Positions 37,465 through 45,963 of a stretch of 64,000 bases of DNA are shown one piece after another. The translations under genes and the position numbers were made by a program. Origin of the DNA: Proteus terrae subsp. cibarius (lineage in GTDB: Bacteria; Pseudomonadota; Gammaproteobacteria; Enterobacterales; Enterobacteriaceae). The DNA lies in assembly GCF_011045835.1 (NCBI RefSeq), contig NZ_CP047349.1:2356001-2420000 (forward strand), written 5' to 3'. Within the stretch, counting starts at the first letter, position 1. The number at the start of each line of letters is the position of its first letter. A model generated the notes under the pieces. It searched no databases. It worked only from the letters and a program-made list of their open reading frames with translations, and was not told the DNA's origin.

Positions 37465-37494
37465 GAAATGCTCCCAGAGGGTTGGGAGCATTTC
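37465..37494 (+). terminator. Terminator after the DUF2931-like gene
   Basis: GAAATGCTCCC / GGGAGCATTTC perfect 11-bp stem with an 8-base loop, five bases past the stop. Confidence 0.75.
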
Positions 37495-38141
37495 TGACAC
37501 AGAATGATTTAATTTATACTAAATAACACCATCTAATTTCATATAAATTCCTTTTATTGAAAATTTAATTCCTTTCCAGTAGTTAAGTTTTACTGCAAGA
37601 GTATAGATGAATAGAGTAAATAATTTAAATCTGATAAAAATGTTGCACAACAGGGGTATATTAAAATAGTTATTTATTTTCAATAAAAGAATAAGGCATC
37701 AATTTAATAGCTATATTATTCAATAAAATCAATATTCTATATTTATATTATTTTAAACATAAAAACTTATTTATTAAACATTAATTTTTAATAGACTTCA
37801 TTTTTAAATCTAAAAAATCTCAAATAAAGTATTTAAGTTATCTTAGCATAATAATGTGAGATATTTATTATTCACATTAGGTTAATTACGCTAATTCTAT
37901 CTAAAAAAAATCTTTAAAATTAACATTAAATGCCTTAACACGATAAAAATGAAATAAATAGTATATTTATCTCAATCTACTCCTAAAAACTCTAGTCATT
38001 TATTTTTAGTAAAACATATTAAATAAAAATTTATCTTACATTAAGAGTTCATTAATCAAACCTTGCTTTACATTTTATTATATTGCTCAATTTTTATTTG
38101 GCTCTTATACTTTCTTAAGACGATTTTAGGTAGGTATTATT
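37495..38141. other. AT-rich upstream region of the two-component operon
   Basis: About 650 bases without a gene. Near its right end is a plausible promoter, TTGCTC (38083-38088), 17 bases, TATACT (38106-38111). Further upstream is a direct repeat ATTAAG-N5-ATTAAT (38040-38056) close to the PmrA-type YTTAAK-N5-YTTAAK box. This could allow autoregulation, but it lies about 70 bases upstream of the start, unlike the classical overlap with -35. Confidence 0.4.
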
Positions 38142-38807
38142 ATGAATATTTTATTAGTTGAAGACGACTTACAACTTGGTAAAGCGCTTTGTCGCGGGCT
38201 TGAAATTGCAGGTTTTCAACCATGTTGGGTCAGATTACTTGCAGATGCTCGTGTTCAATTAAGCCAGCGCCCTTTTGATTTAATGTTATTAGATTTAGGT
38301 CTACCTGATGGTGATGGGCAAGACGAACTGATTGCACTTAGAAAAAGTGGTGAGAAAATTCCAATTATCATTTTAACTGCTCGCACTCAAATTGATAATT
38401 TAGTACAAACATTAGATTCAGGTGCAGATGACTTTTTACCAAAGCCTTTTGCTATGCCTGAACTTATTTCTCGCGTAAAAGCGGTTAGTCGTAGAATGGC
38501 TGGTTTTTCTTCACAAATATGGTCCATTGGTGATTTACAACTTAATCCAGCAAACCATCAAGTCACTTTAAATAACGAACTGCTTTTGTTATCAGGTAAA
38601 GAATACCAGCTATTATATGAATTAATGCGTAATTCTGACAATGTGGTACGTAAATCAGAGTTAGAACAGCGCTTATTTGGTTTAGACGATAAAATCGAAA
38701 GTAATTCCCTTGAAGTGCATATGCATAATTTACGAAGAAAAATAGGCAAAGAGCGCATTATCACGGTTCGTGGCGTAGGTTATTTATTAAAAAAAGAAGC
38801 TAATTAA
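38142..38807 (+). CDS. rppA: OmpR-family response regulator, RppA/QseB-like
   Basis: A 221-residue response regulator: receiver domain with the acidic pair in LLVEDD, phospho-acceptor Asp51 in LMLLDLGLPDGDG, Thr in ILTAR and Lys in FLPKPF. A winged-helix DNA-binding domain follows (LLLLSGKEYQLLYELMRN ... IITVRGVGYLLKK). It is most like QseB/PmrA/TctD regulators. P. mirabilis RppA, which controls polymyxin B resistance and swarming, is of this type and maps near flhDC and ttr, so this is probably its orthologue. The kinase starts right after the stop codon. Confidence 0.7.
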   Translation: MNILLVEDDLQLGKALCRGLEIAGFQPCWVRLLADARVQLSQRPFDLMLLDLGLPDGDGQDELIALRKSGEKIPIIILTARTQIDNLVQTLDSGADDFLPKPFAMPELISRVKAVSRRMAGFSSQIWSIGDLQLNPANHQVTLNNELLLLSGKEYQLLYELMRNSDNVVRKSELEQRLFGLDDKIESNSLEVHMHNLRRKIGKERIITVRGVGYLLKKEAN

Positions 38808-40211
38808 ATGAAGATCCGCTCCTTCTTTATTTACACCATTGTCCTTCAGATTATCTCCATAGTTATGCTTTGGGGCGTTTGGTTAGCTTGGATACAATTT
38901 GATTATCTTGCTGAGTTCGAAAAAGTTTATAATCAACAACAAGAAATTATTGCTGAGGGTTTTGCTAATACCTTAGAAATTGTTGCTGATCAGCCTGAAG
39001 TCCTTAAAGAAGTCGCTCATAACTTACAAGGTATGTATATCGACGCCATGCTCAATGGTGAGGATGATGAATTACAATATCTGCCGTGGATTATTGCCTT
39101 AGATGCAAATAATACCCTGATTTATACTAACCGCCCTGAGCTACCAATCCCTACAAGAGTTCTTTCATTAGCATCAGAAAGAGTATCTGTGGCGGGTGAA
39201 AAGTGGATCCTCTCTTTTAGTTGGGGTGATAAACGCAAAATAAAAGTCTTTATTGGTGAGTCGGTTGAAGATAGAGGCCATGTTATTGGTAACCCTGTTG
39301 AAGGCACCTTTGTTCCTTTCCTATTTATTCTTGCGACTGTTATTTTTGCAATCTTAATTACCGCTTATTTTAGTTTACGGCCTCTAAGACAAGCTGCAGA
39401 GCTTATCTCTAATCGTAAACCTCGTAATTTAACGCCGATAAATGTAGGCCAGCAATTTAAAGAAATACGCCCTATCTTTAAAGAATTAAACCAATTAATG
39501 GCTAGAATTGACGCGGCCAATATTCGTGAAAAACAATTTATGGCAGATGCTGCCCATGAATTGAGAACACCAATAGCCGCTGTTATTGCTCAATTACACC
39601 TGCTCTCTTTAGTCGATGATCAAAAAGAGCGTGAAGAAATTATTGATGATATGAAACAATCTCTTGATAGAGCGGCGGCTCTTTCTCATCAATTAATTGA
39701 TTTGGCGCGATTAGAATCTGACGATTTTCCATTAAAAATAGAATCTCTTGATATCTATAACGTCATTGGAAATGCAATAGCACAACGTGTTCCTTATGCA
39801 ATTACTAAAAATATTGAGCTATCACTCAATGAAGGCCACGCTTTAACGATTAAAACTGATAAACAGGCTTTGCTCTCCATATTTAATAATCTGCTTGATA
39901 ATGCCATCAAATATTGCCCCAAAGGTAGCCAAGTTGAGGTAACTATTGAGAATCGATATGCGGAAGGGATCCATGTTATCGTGCGTGATGATGGCCCTGG
40001 TGTCGCAAAAGAACATATCAATGTTCTATTTTCACGTTTTTACCGCGTTCCTGGCTCCAACGAAACAGGGAGTGGATTAGGTCTATCTATTGCACAAAAT
40101 CTCGCTAATAAAATTCAAGCATCGTTACTTGTGACTGAAGGGCTAAATAATAAAGGTATTGGTTTTATTATTGTTCTGCCTTTAGAGGCTAAATCATCAG
40201 ACAGCGATTAA
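38808..40211 (+). CDS. rppB: Sensor histidine kinase, RppB/QseC-like
   Basis: A 467-residue membrane kinase: TM1 about residues 8-28, a periplasmic domain to about 165, TM2 about 167-188, then HAMP and a DHp domain with His250 in ADAAHELRTPIAAV. The ATPase follows, with NNLLDNAIKYC (N-box), VRDDGPGV (G1) and GSGLGLSIAQNL (G2). It is the partner of the upstream regulator, with no gap between them, and an intrinsic terminator follows. The signal is unknown; RppB is linked to low Mg2+ and polymyxin responses in P. mirabilis. Orthology is inferred. Confidence 0.7.
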   Translation: MKIRSFFIYTIVLQIISIVMLWGVWLAWIQFDYLAEFEKVYNQQQEIIAEGFANTLEIVADQPEVLKEVAHNLQGMYIDAMLNGEDDELQYLPWIIALDANNTLIYTNRPELPIPTRVLSLASERVSVAGEKWILSFSWGDKRKIKVFIGESVEDRGHVIGNPVEGTFVPFLFILATVIFAILITAYFSLRPLRQAAELISNRKPRNLTPINVGQQFKEIRPIFKELNQLMARIDAANIREKQFMADAAHELRTPIAAVIAQLHLLSLVDDQKEREEIIDDMKQSLDRAAALSHQLIDLARLESDDFPLKIESLDIYNVIGNAIAQRVPYAITKNIELSLNEGHALTIKTDKQALLSIFNNLLDNAIKYCPKGSQVEVTIENRYAEGIHVIVRDDGPGVAKEHINVLFSRFYRVPGSNETGSGLGLSIAQNLANKIQASLLVTEGLNNKGIGFIIVLPLEAKSSDSD

Positions 40212-40236
40212 TAGATAGATAACCGATATTCCATAA

Positions 40237-40264
40237 TAAAGGAGGATATTGTACCTCCTTTTTA
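40237..40264 (+). terminator. Terminator of the two-component operon
   Basis: AAAGGAGG / CCTCCTTT arms with an 8-base loop, then TTTATTTG. Confidence 0.85.
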
Positions 40265-40293
40265 TTTGATTACAGTGATGACCTAAAGGGGGA

Positions 40294-40620
40294 TTATCCC
40301 CAAAGATTAATTAACCAACGTAAACCTGCTGTCACTATTGCGGCACTCAGTACAATCATAATAAAAGGCTTTTTCTGCCAAGTAAGAACGCCTGCCACAC
40401 CCACACCAATAACTTTTGAGATATCAGCAAGTTGGTCACCATCAAAAAATGTCGATGTCATCGCCACTGAAAACAGAATAACAATCGCCGACAATGAGAG
40501 GAGCTCTTTAACTCTCTCTGACACACCCGCTTTATTGTTGAGTAATATGCCGGAAAGACGCATAGCGTATGTACCAACAGCAAGAATAATAATTCCTGTA
40601 ATAATAGATGCCGTGGACAT
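40294..40620 (-). CDS. azlD: AzlD-family branched-chain amino acid exporter subunit
   Basis: A 108-residue protein with four predicted membrane helices (ITGIIILAVGTYAMRL; LLSLSAIVILFSVAM; VLTWQKKPFIMIVLSAAIVTAGLRWL). It fits AzlD/YgaH, the small partner of AzlC/YgaZ in branched-chain amino acid export. The start overlaps the azlC stop by one base, so translation is coupled. Confidence 0.85.
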   Translation of the reverse strand: MSTASIITGIIILAVGTYAMRLSGILLNNKAGVSERVKELLSLSAIVILFSVAMTSTFFDGDQLADISKVIGVGVAGVLTWQKKPFIMIVLSAAIVTAGLRWLINLWG

Positions 40621-41282
40621 TATATTTTCCTTATCACAAACAATACGCCTAATAGCGATAATAAAACGGGGATCCCAACAGGGAGGAATAATGTGGTTGC
40701 AAGTGCAATAATGCTTCCTATTATTGCTGCATGGCGTGTTAGTTTATTTTTTAATGCCGGTAAACTTAATGCGAGGATGATGGCTGGAAACATCGCATCT
40801 AGCCCTAACATCTTTATATCTACAATAAATGATCCTAAGTAAACACCAAGCATGGTTCCTAAAGGCCAAACAAGTAAAATACCCAACCCACAGGCCCAAA
40901 ATGCTAATTTATTTTGTTCAGCAGTACGTTGAGATAAACCAAATACAACACTTTCATCATTTAATATATGAAAACCTAATAATGATTTAAGCCCTTTCCC
41001 CGGTAAATCTTTTACGGCCATACTAAAAGGAATATGTCGTGCATTGACCATTAATCCAGCAAGAGCGGCATATATTGCACTTCCTCCCATCGCCACAACG
41101 CCAATAAAAAGAAATTCGGAAGCCCCCGCTAAAACAAAAATGGATAACACCAACGGTACCCAAAAATCAAAGCCTTGGGTATGTGCTAATGCACCATAAG
41201 AGATACCGACGATACCATCTGCTAATGAAACAAGCACAATATCTCTAAGTACGTTATTATCAAGACGACTGTTAATTTTCAT
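40620..41282 (-). CDS. azlC: AzlC-family branched-chain amino acid exporter subunit
   Basis: A 220-residue protein with six or so membrane helices. The AzlC core is present: SLADGIVGISYGALAHTQGFDFWVPLVLSIFVLAGASEF (by region), INARHI-type segment MVNARHIPFSMAV, and GFHILNDESVVFG. AzlCD/YgaZH complexes export valine, leucine and related analogues. It is divergent from an XRE-cupin regulator 85 bases away, the usual control arrangement for this pair. Confidence 0.88.
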   Translation of the reverse strand: MKINSRLDNNVLRDIVLVSLADGIVGISYGALAHTQGFDFWVPLVLSIFVLAGASEFLFIGVVAMGGSAIYAALAGLMVNARHIPFSMAVKDLPGKGLKSLLGFHILNDESVVFGLSQRTAEQNKLAFWACGLGILLVWPLGTMLGVYLGSFIVDIKMLGLDAMFPAIILALSLPALKNKLTRHAAIIGSIIALATTLFLPVGIPVLLSLLGVLFVIRKI

Positions 41283-41367
41283 AGAATGTAGTATTTTTTA
41301 TCGAACCATTCGTTCATTATGTTGAACGACTTATTTTTTTGCAAGATGATTTTTGAAGGAATCTATG

Positions 41368-41928
41368 ATGTCATCGCCTTGTGCGCCTATTGAAATTATT
41401 TCTCAAGCACTGGCTAGAGAAAGAAAAAAAGCGGGCCTTTCACTTGCTGAAATAGCAAGACGAGCCGGTGTTGCAAAATCAACATTATCTCAATTAGAAG
41501 CAGGACAAGGAAATCCAAGTATTGAAACACTTTGGGCAATTTGTGTTGCATTAAACATCCCTTTCTCTCAACTTATTTCAGCGCCACAGCCTGAAGTGAA
41601 GGTAATACGTAAAGGCGATGGCTTTAAAATTAGCGCAGAAAAAGCCTATTACCATGCTTTTTTACTTTCATCCTGTCCAATAGGTGCAAAACGCGATATA
41701 TACACGGTAATTGCACAGCCGGGAAAAGATAGAGTTTCAGATCCCCACAGTAAGAATGTCACTGAACATATTATTATTATCAGTGGCAGTGCAATGGTGG
41801 GCACTTTAGATGATCAGCAAGAATTACAACCTGGTGATTATATTTGCTACCCTGGTGATGTTACTCATGTATTACGAGCTTTAGAACCTGACACAACCGC
41901 AGTCATGATTATTGAACATCATAATTAA
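41368..41928 (+). CDS. XRE-family regulator with C-terminal cupin
   Basis: From ATG 41368 (AAGGA seven bases upstream) the protein is about 186 residues. The N-terminal XRE helix-turn-helix (ALARERKKAGLSLAEIARRAGVAKSTLSQLEAGQGNPS) is followed by a C-terminal cupin beta-barrel (TEHIIIISGSAMVGTLDD; LQPGDYICYPGDVTH). Such regulators commonly sense a small molecule and control a divergent transporter, here azlCD. The ligand is unknown; a branched-chain amino acid is a reasonable guess. Confidence 0.88.
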   Translation: MSSPCAPIEIISQALARERKKAGLSLAEIARRAGVAKSTLSQLEAGQGNPSIETLWAICVALNIPFSQLISAPQPEVKVIRKGDGFKISAEKAYYHAFLLSSCPIGAKRDIYTVIAQPGKDRVSDPHSKNVTEHIIIISGSAMVGTLDDQQELQPGDYICYPGDVTHVLRALEPDTTAVMIIEHHN

Positions 41929-41950
41929 CATAGTAAAATTATGAATTTAC

Positions 41951-41990
41951 CGCACTGCTATACTGCCATCGATATCCAAAAAGCAGTGCG
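41951..41990. terminator. Convergent hairpin between XRE-cupin and dat genes
   Basis: CGCACTGCT / AGCAGTGCG perfect 9-bp arms with a 22-base loop, in the gap between two converging genes. U-tracts are weak on both strands. Confidence 0.5.
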
Positions 41991-42022
41991 ATAAATTTGA
42001 TAAAGAATATCTGCTTATTCAA

Positions 42023-42877
42023 TTACTTCTTAAGTGCTTTATCAATATAGATCTCTCGTAGACGTTGAGATAAATGCCCAACTTTTCCCTGATTTATATC
42101 TTCATTATCGATTGAAACAACTGGCCAAATAAATGTGGTTGCTGAACTAATAAAAGCTTCTTTTGCTTTTTTAGCTTCATCAAGCGTAAATAGGCGTTCT
42201 GTTATTTTAAGCCCTTCTTCTTGTGCTAACTGAATAATCGCTTGGCGGGTAATACCGGGTAAAATATTCTGACTCAATGGCCGTGTAATAATTTCATTAT
42301 CGTGATTAACAATAAAGAAGTTACTTGAACTCCCTTCTGTTATATAACCATCTTTAATTAAAATAGCATCATCAGCACCTTGTTGATGTGCATGGTGTTT
42401 TGCTAAACATGCCGCTAATAATGCCACTGTTTTAATATCACAACGTTGCCAGCGAATATCTTCAACACTCACTACCGAAATACCTTTTTTTGCATTGGGA
42501 TGGTTAATGACTGTGGAGTGCTGAACAAAAGCAACTATTGTAGAAGGAACAGATGAAGCCGGAAAATCAAAAAAACGAGAGGAATCAGTACCTCGTGTTA
42601 TTTGTAAATAAATAAGCCCTTCATGAAGGTTATTTTTTTCGATAAGTTGATGATGAACATCAATTAGCTGCTCTTTGGTAATAGAAAGCGATAGCGCTAA
42701 TTCTTTGCATGAACGCTGTAAGCGTTGAAAATGCCCATTAAAGTCAATAAGCTGACCATCAATAACGGCAGTGACTTCATAAACGGCATCTGCAAATAAA
42801 AAACCACGGTCAAAAACAGATATTTTAGCCTGCTCTTTAGGTACAAAGTGACTGTCTAAATACACGATATCAGACAT
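42023..42877 (-). CDS. dat: D-amino-acid transaminase (class IV PLP enzyme)
   Basis: A 284-residue fold-type IV aminotransferase that interconverts D-amino acids and 2-oxo acids. The N-terminal YLDSHFVPKEQAKISVFDRGFLFADAVYEV is typical of Dat. The PLP lysine is in WQRCDIKTVALLA, and the cofactor-binding segments are ITEGSSSNFFIV and ILPGITRQAIIQLA. A branched-chain aminotransferase or ADC lyase is possible, but residue spacing and length favour Dat. Its genomic neighbours give no further hint of substrate. Confidence 0.87.
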   Translation of the reverse strand: MSDIVYLDSHFVPKEQAKISVFDRGFLFADAVYEVTAVIDGQLIDFNGHFQRLQRSCKELALSLSITKEQLIDVHHQLIEKNNLHEGLIYLQITRGTDSSRFFDFPASSVPSTIVAFVQHSTVINHPNAKKGISVVSVEDIRWQRCDIKTVALLAACLAKHHAHQQGADDAILIKDGYITEGSSSNFFIVNHDNEIITRPLSQNILPGITRQAIIQLAQEEGLKITERLFTLDEAKKAKEAFISSATTFIWPVVSIDNEDINQGKVGHLSQRLREIYIDKALKK

Positions 42878-43070
42878 TTTACCTCCGTTATAAATTTTAT
42901 TAACAATTTATCTTAATCCACTACCTTACTCTTTCAATTTTCTATTTTAAAGACGATCTTCCACATCACTACCTCTTTTTAATTATAGTTTTATGTAACT
43001 AAGCCATGTTATATAAGCAGAAATTGCTATAATTTAACTTATGTACCAAATATAAGGATAAGAGGTGGCT

Positions 43071-43649
43071 ATGTTAGATATTAATAAAAATAATTTATCC
43101 CAGCTAACAGAGAAACTGGTTAAAAAACAATGTACTTTAATGACTGTTATTGCCACATTGGGTTTCATTGCAGGTTTTATCTGTATTATTAACCCACTTT
43201 CTTCTGGCATTGTTATCAGTATATTACTCGGTGTTGTATTTTTTGCCTGCGCAATATCCAGCATTATTGGTGGTTTTAATGCTCAAGTCTCTTCTGGTTG
43301 GTCAATGTTGATCACATTATTGGCGGGTTTTATTTATCTCCTGCTTGGCTATATTTTTGTCACCGACCCACTAAAAGGTATGCTTAGCCTCGCCTTTTTT
43401 ATCGGTTTTTTATTTATTTTTGCAGGAATACTGCGCCTAAATATAGGTTTTAAACAGATCAAAGATAATTTTTATGGCTGGTTTAATATCTTGGTGGGAT
43501 TTTTAGATTTAGTAATTGCCTATTTCTTGCTTGCTTTCGGCCCTGAAACCTCAGTGGCATTAGTTATGGCATTGATTGGTATACAACTCATTTTAAGTTC
43601 TATCACAATATTATCGATAACCAGTGCAATAAAAAGAATGACCCATTAA
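43071..43649 (+). CDS. HdeD/DUF308-family membrane protein
   Basis: A 192-residue protein with six predicted membrane helices in three pairs and short loops (LGFIAGFICIINPLSSGIVIS; LGYIFVTDPLKGMLSLAFFIG; DLVIAYFLLAFGPETSVALVM). This three-fold repeat is the HdeD pattern, where E. coli HdeD contributes to acid resistance at high cell density. ATG 43071 with GAGG upstream is preferred over the GTG two codons earlier. No hdeAB genes are nearby. Confidence 0.82.
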   Translation: MLDINKNNLSQLTEKLVKKQCTLMTVIATLGFIAGFICIINPLSSGIVISILLGVVFFACAISSIIGGFNAQVSSGWSMLITLLAGFIYLLLGYIFVTDPLKGMLSLAFFIGFLFIFAGILRLNIGFKQIKDNFYGWFNILVGFLDLVIAYFLLAFGPETSVALVMALIGIQLILSSITILSITSAIKRMTH

Positions 43650-43691
43650 TTGATTATTCAGTAATAATAATCTCATCCATTTTATATAGAC

Positions 43692-43715
43692 TAAGAGCCA
43701 CATAAGTGGCTCTTA
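43692..43715. terminator. Bidirectional terminator between HdeD-like and 540-aa genes
   Basis: TAAGAGCCAC / GTGGCTCTTA perfect 10-bp stem with a 4-base loop, flanked by A and T tracts on both sides, between two converging genes. Confidence 0.75.
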
Positions 43716-43740
43716 ATTTATGGAAAACGAAACAGAGGCA

Positions 43741-45363
43741 TCAAGCACAAGGTAAGCGCAGAGATACCGTATACATATTCTCCCCGCAAAGGTAGCAATT
43801 ACCTGTATTTTCAAAGACCATGACTTGAATACCTAATTGCCCTACTTCAATATTTGGCAACGCATCTGCCAAAATACTTTCTAACGCAGGTTCTAGTACT
43901 TCAACCACATTAATAGGCTCATTATTCGGCGTGGTATCCTGTAAGAAATTGCCTAAACGAGGATCATCAGCATAAATTTCAAGTGTAGAACGATACACCA
44001 ACGTTCTTTCACTACTATTGACCTTAGAGTAACCATTAAAAATGATAACCATTTTTTGAATATTCATTTTGGCAACGCGGTTTTTAATCTGTAAACATAA
44101 AGAAGGTACGAGCCTAATATTCACAGAATTAAAATAGCGATCACAAATTTGTGGAATAGTGACACTAATACAAGGTTTAGGTGCAATATTTTTAATTTGT
44201 TTACCACACTCCCCCGTTAAAGAATTATCGACAATAATACGTTCACGTCGGGAGAAACAAATATTATCAAAGATATCAACCGTAAAGAAAGAGATATAAT
44301 GAATACCATTAGTTAACGCTTGATTTTCCAGCCTTACCGAAACAGCTGACTTGTCAGTACAAGGCAACATTTTTAATTGGTCATTAAAATAAAAACCAAC
44401 CTGTGTGCTTTCGCTAATATCGCGTCCTAAAATTAGGTTTGCATTCACACAATAATTTTCGCTGTGATAGCTTAAAATACCATTTAACGTTGCCGGAACT
44501 TTTGGCGATGGTAATTTTTCGGTTGTCATTTCAACATAGTAATCTCTTGATTTAAGAGGTTTATCCGGCTCTTCGCTATTTTCAGATTCAGCATGAAAAA
44601 CAGCAATTTGCTTAGGTTCACTCTTCTTAATTTTCACTTTAAAATTTGCGATACCGTACTTATTAGTTTTTCCTATATTAATTTTTTCACCATCGGAATT
44701 ATAAATTTCTGGTTCAACCTCTAAGCTACTATTATCCGTATCGTAAACGAGCTTTACCTCTTTATTTGAAACATCTTCACCTTCTTTATCCTGTAAATGT
44801 ACAACAAAATTTTTAGGTACACTTGCCCATTTGCTTGGCCATTGCATCGATTCCGAACGTATTGTCAGTAAATCATCAAACTTTTCACAATTAGTCACAG
44901 CGCAATCAGTGTTAGGATTAGGCTTTGGAGGCGTAACTCGAATTTGAATCGGCGTTGCGTAATACACAATACTTTCATCATCTTCATCTTTTAATATCAA
45001 TTGCAATGACGCCACACCATTACGATTTCCCGTTAAAGAGATCTCTGTTTTATTATTATCCACTATCGTAATGTAGACATCTTTATTATTAGGTAAAATT
45101 AAAATCCCTTTAGGGCTTGTACGCCATTCGGCTAAACGCAGATTAATCCCCGTTACAACAACCTCATATTTGATGACTCTATTCATTTTAACTTCGTTAT
45201 CAGCTTCATCGGGTGATGATTTGATCTGATTAAATTCAACTTTCACATCGGCATCAACGACAACTTGTGATTGTGCATTATAAATAGGGGGCTGAAAGGC
45301 CAGAATGTCCTTCTCACCTTGTATAATTTTTTGCAGGCGTTCTTCTTTTGTTTCGATATTCAT
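43741..45363 (-). CDS. Large protein of unknown function with Ig-like repeats
   Basis: I do not recognise this 540-residue protein. There is no signal peptide or membrane helix. The N-terminal 350 residues are beta-rich with repeated bacterial-Ig/invasin-like patterns (VVTGINLRLAEWRTSPKGILIL; VHLQDKEGEDVSNKEVKLVYD; NKYGIANFKVKIKKSE). The last 200 residues contain about ten cysteines (DRYFNSVNIRLVPSLCLQIK; CYLCGENMY) and end in LRLPCA. The lack of an export signal with a cysteine-rich, adhesin-like body suggests a cargo of a specialised secretion route or a cytoplasmic structural protein. A terminator separates it from its neighbour. Confidence 0.7.
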   Translation of the reverse strand: MNIETKEERLQKIIQGEKDILAFQPPIYNAQSQVVVDADVKVEFNQIKSSPDEADNEVKMNRVIKYEVVVTGINLRLAEWRTSPKGILILPNNKDVYITIVDNNKTEISLTGNRNGVASLQLILKDEDDESIVYYATPIQIRVTPPKPNPNTDCAVTNCEKFDDLLTIRSESMQWPSKWASVPKNFVVHLQDKEGEDVSNKEVKLVYDTDNSSLEVEPEIYNSDGEKINIGKTNKYGIANFKVKIKKSEPKQIAVFHAESENSEEPDKPLKSRDYYVEMTTEKLPSPKVPATLNGILSYHSENYCVNANLILGRDISESTQVGFYFNDQLKMLPCTDKSAVSVRLENQALTNGIHYISFFTVDIFDNICFSRRERIIVDNSLTGECGKQIKNIAPKPCISVTIPQICDRYFNSVNIRLVPSLCLQIKNRVAKMNIQKMVIIFNGYSKVNSSERTLVYRSTLEIYADDPRLGNFLQDTTPNNEPINVVEVLEPALESILADALPNIEVGQLGIQVMVFENTGNCYLCGENMYTVSLRLPCA

Positions 45364-45640
45364 TGAGTGATTTCCTTTCTTTTTCCGATTCCATTTTTAG
45401 CTTAAAGCAAAAATTTTGAGTGAAAATCACAATAGAAAAAAGTCAACTAAGTATTGTTGTCAGATGGAAGAAATAAATACCTAATAAACAATAAGATAAA
45501 AATCGATCCTAATAAAATTATCTCAAATTGATCGCTAAAAAATGCCTTTAACATAAAAAATAATTTAAATTTTAAAATATTTTTGTATAAAGCTATTGAC
45601 TGTTATGGAAATGTGATTAAAATCAATATCAGAAAATATT

Positions 45641-45656
45641 TGTGACGTGAATCACA
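45641..45656 (+). promoter_or_regulatory. CRP-binding site upstream of a small transcription unit
   Basis: TGTGACGTGAATCACA is a perfect TGTGA-N6-TCACA palindrome. A TAATAT hexamer at 45675-45680 would give a start about 40 bases from the site centre (class II position), but that start would lie inside the mini-ORF below. Confidence 0.65.
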
Positions 45657-45678
45657 TTTTATTAATAGGATACTTAAT

Positions 45679-45753
45679 ATGAAATCAATGACTTCTTTTA
45701 TTACTCACCTGCACAAAGTTGTTGTACAATTATCATCAACTCGTTTACTGTAA
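45679..45753 (+). CDS. Candidate 24-residue small protein or leader peptide
   Basis: A 24-codon frame beginning MKSMTSFITHLHKVVVQL and ending STRLL, with AGGA eight bases before the ATG and a perfect CRP site 23 bases upstream. A strong hairpin follows 30 bases after the stop. I recognise no known leader peptide; the tnaC-type Trp and Pro are missing. The unit could be a small protein, a regulatory leader or simply part of a CRP-controlled small RNA whose true start is inside the frame. Confidence 0.4.
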   Translation: MKSMTSFITHLHKVVVQLSSTRLL

Positions 45754-45782
45754 TTATTTGATTTAAAAATAAAATAAAGTAT

Positions 45783-45834
45783 AAAGCCAGAAGTAGCACC
45801 CTCATCGCACAAAAGACTATTTCTGGCTTTTACT
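45783..45834 (+). terminator. Strong terminator of the CRP-linked unit
   Basis: AAAGCCAGAAGTAG pairs with CTATTTCTGGCTTT (14 bp, one G-U) around a 20-base loop, followed by TACTCC. It ends a transcript of roughly 150 bases from the CRP-linked promoter. Confidence 0.7.
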
Positions 45835-45963
45835 CCTCTCTTTACGTTTATTCATTACCTCGTGTACCCTCGTATTTTTCGTAACAAAAAATTCACCTTC
45901 TTGAACTAAGCTCTCTTTTCTGTACTCTTAATATATAGCTCACATTAACTATGAGGATATTTT

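Noticed and set aside
45679..45753. tnaC-like leader peptide
   Set aside because: The frame lacks the essential Trp and Pro residues and no tnaA-like gene follows; the next gene is ybdG on its own.
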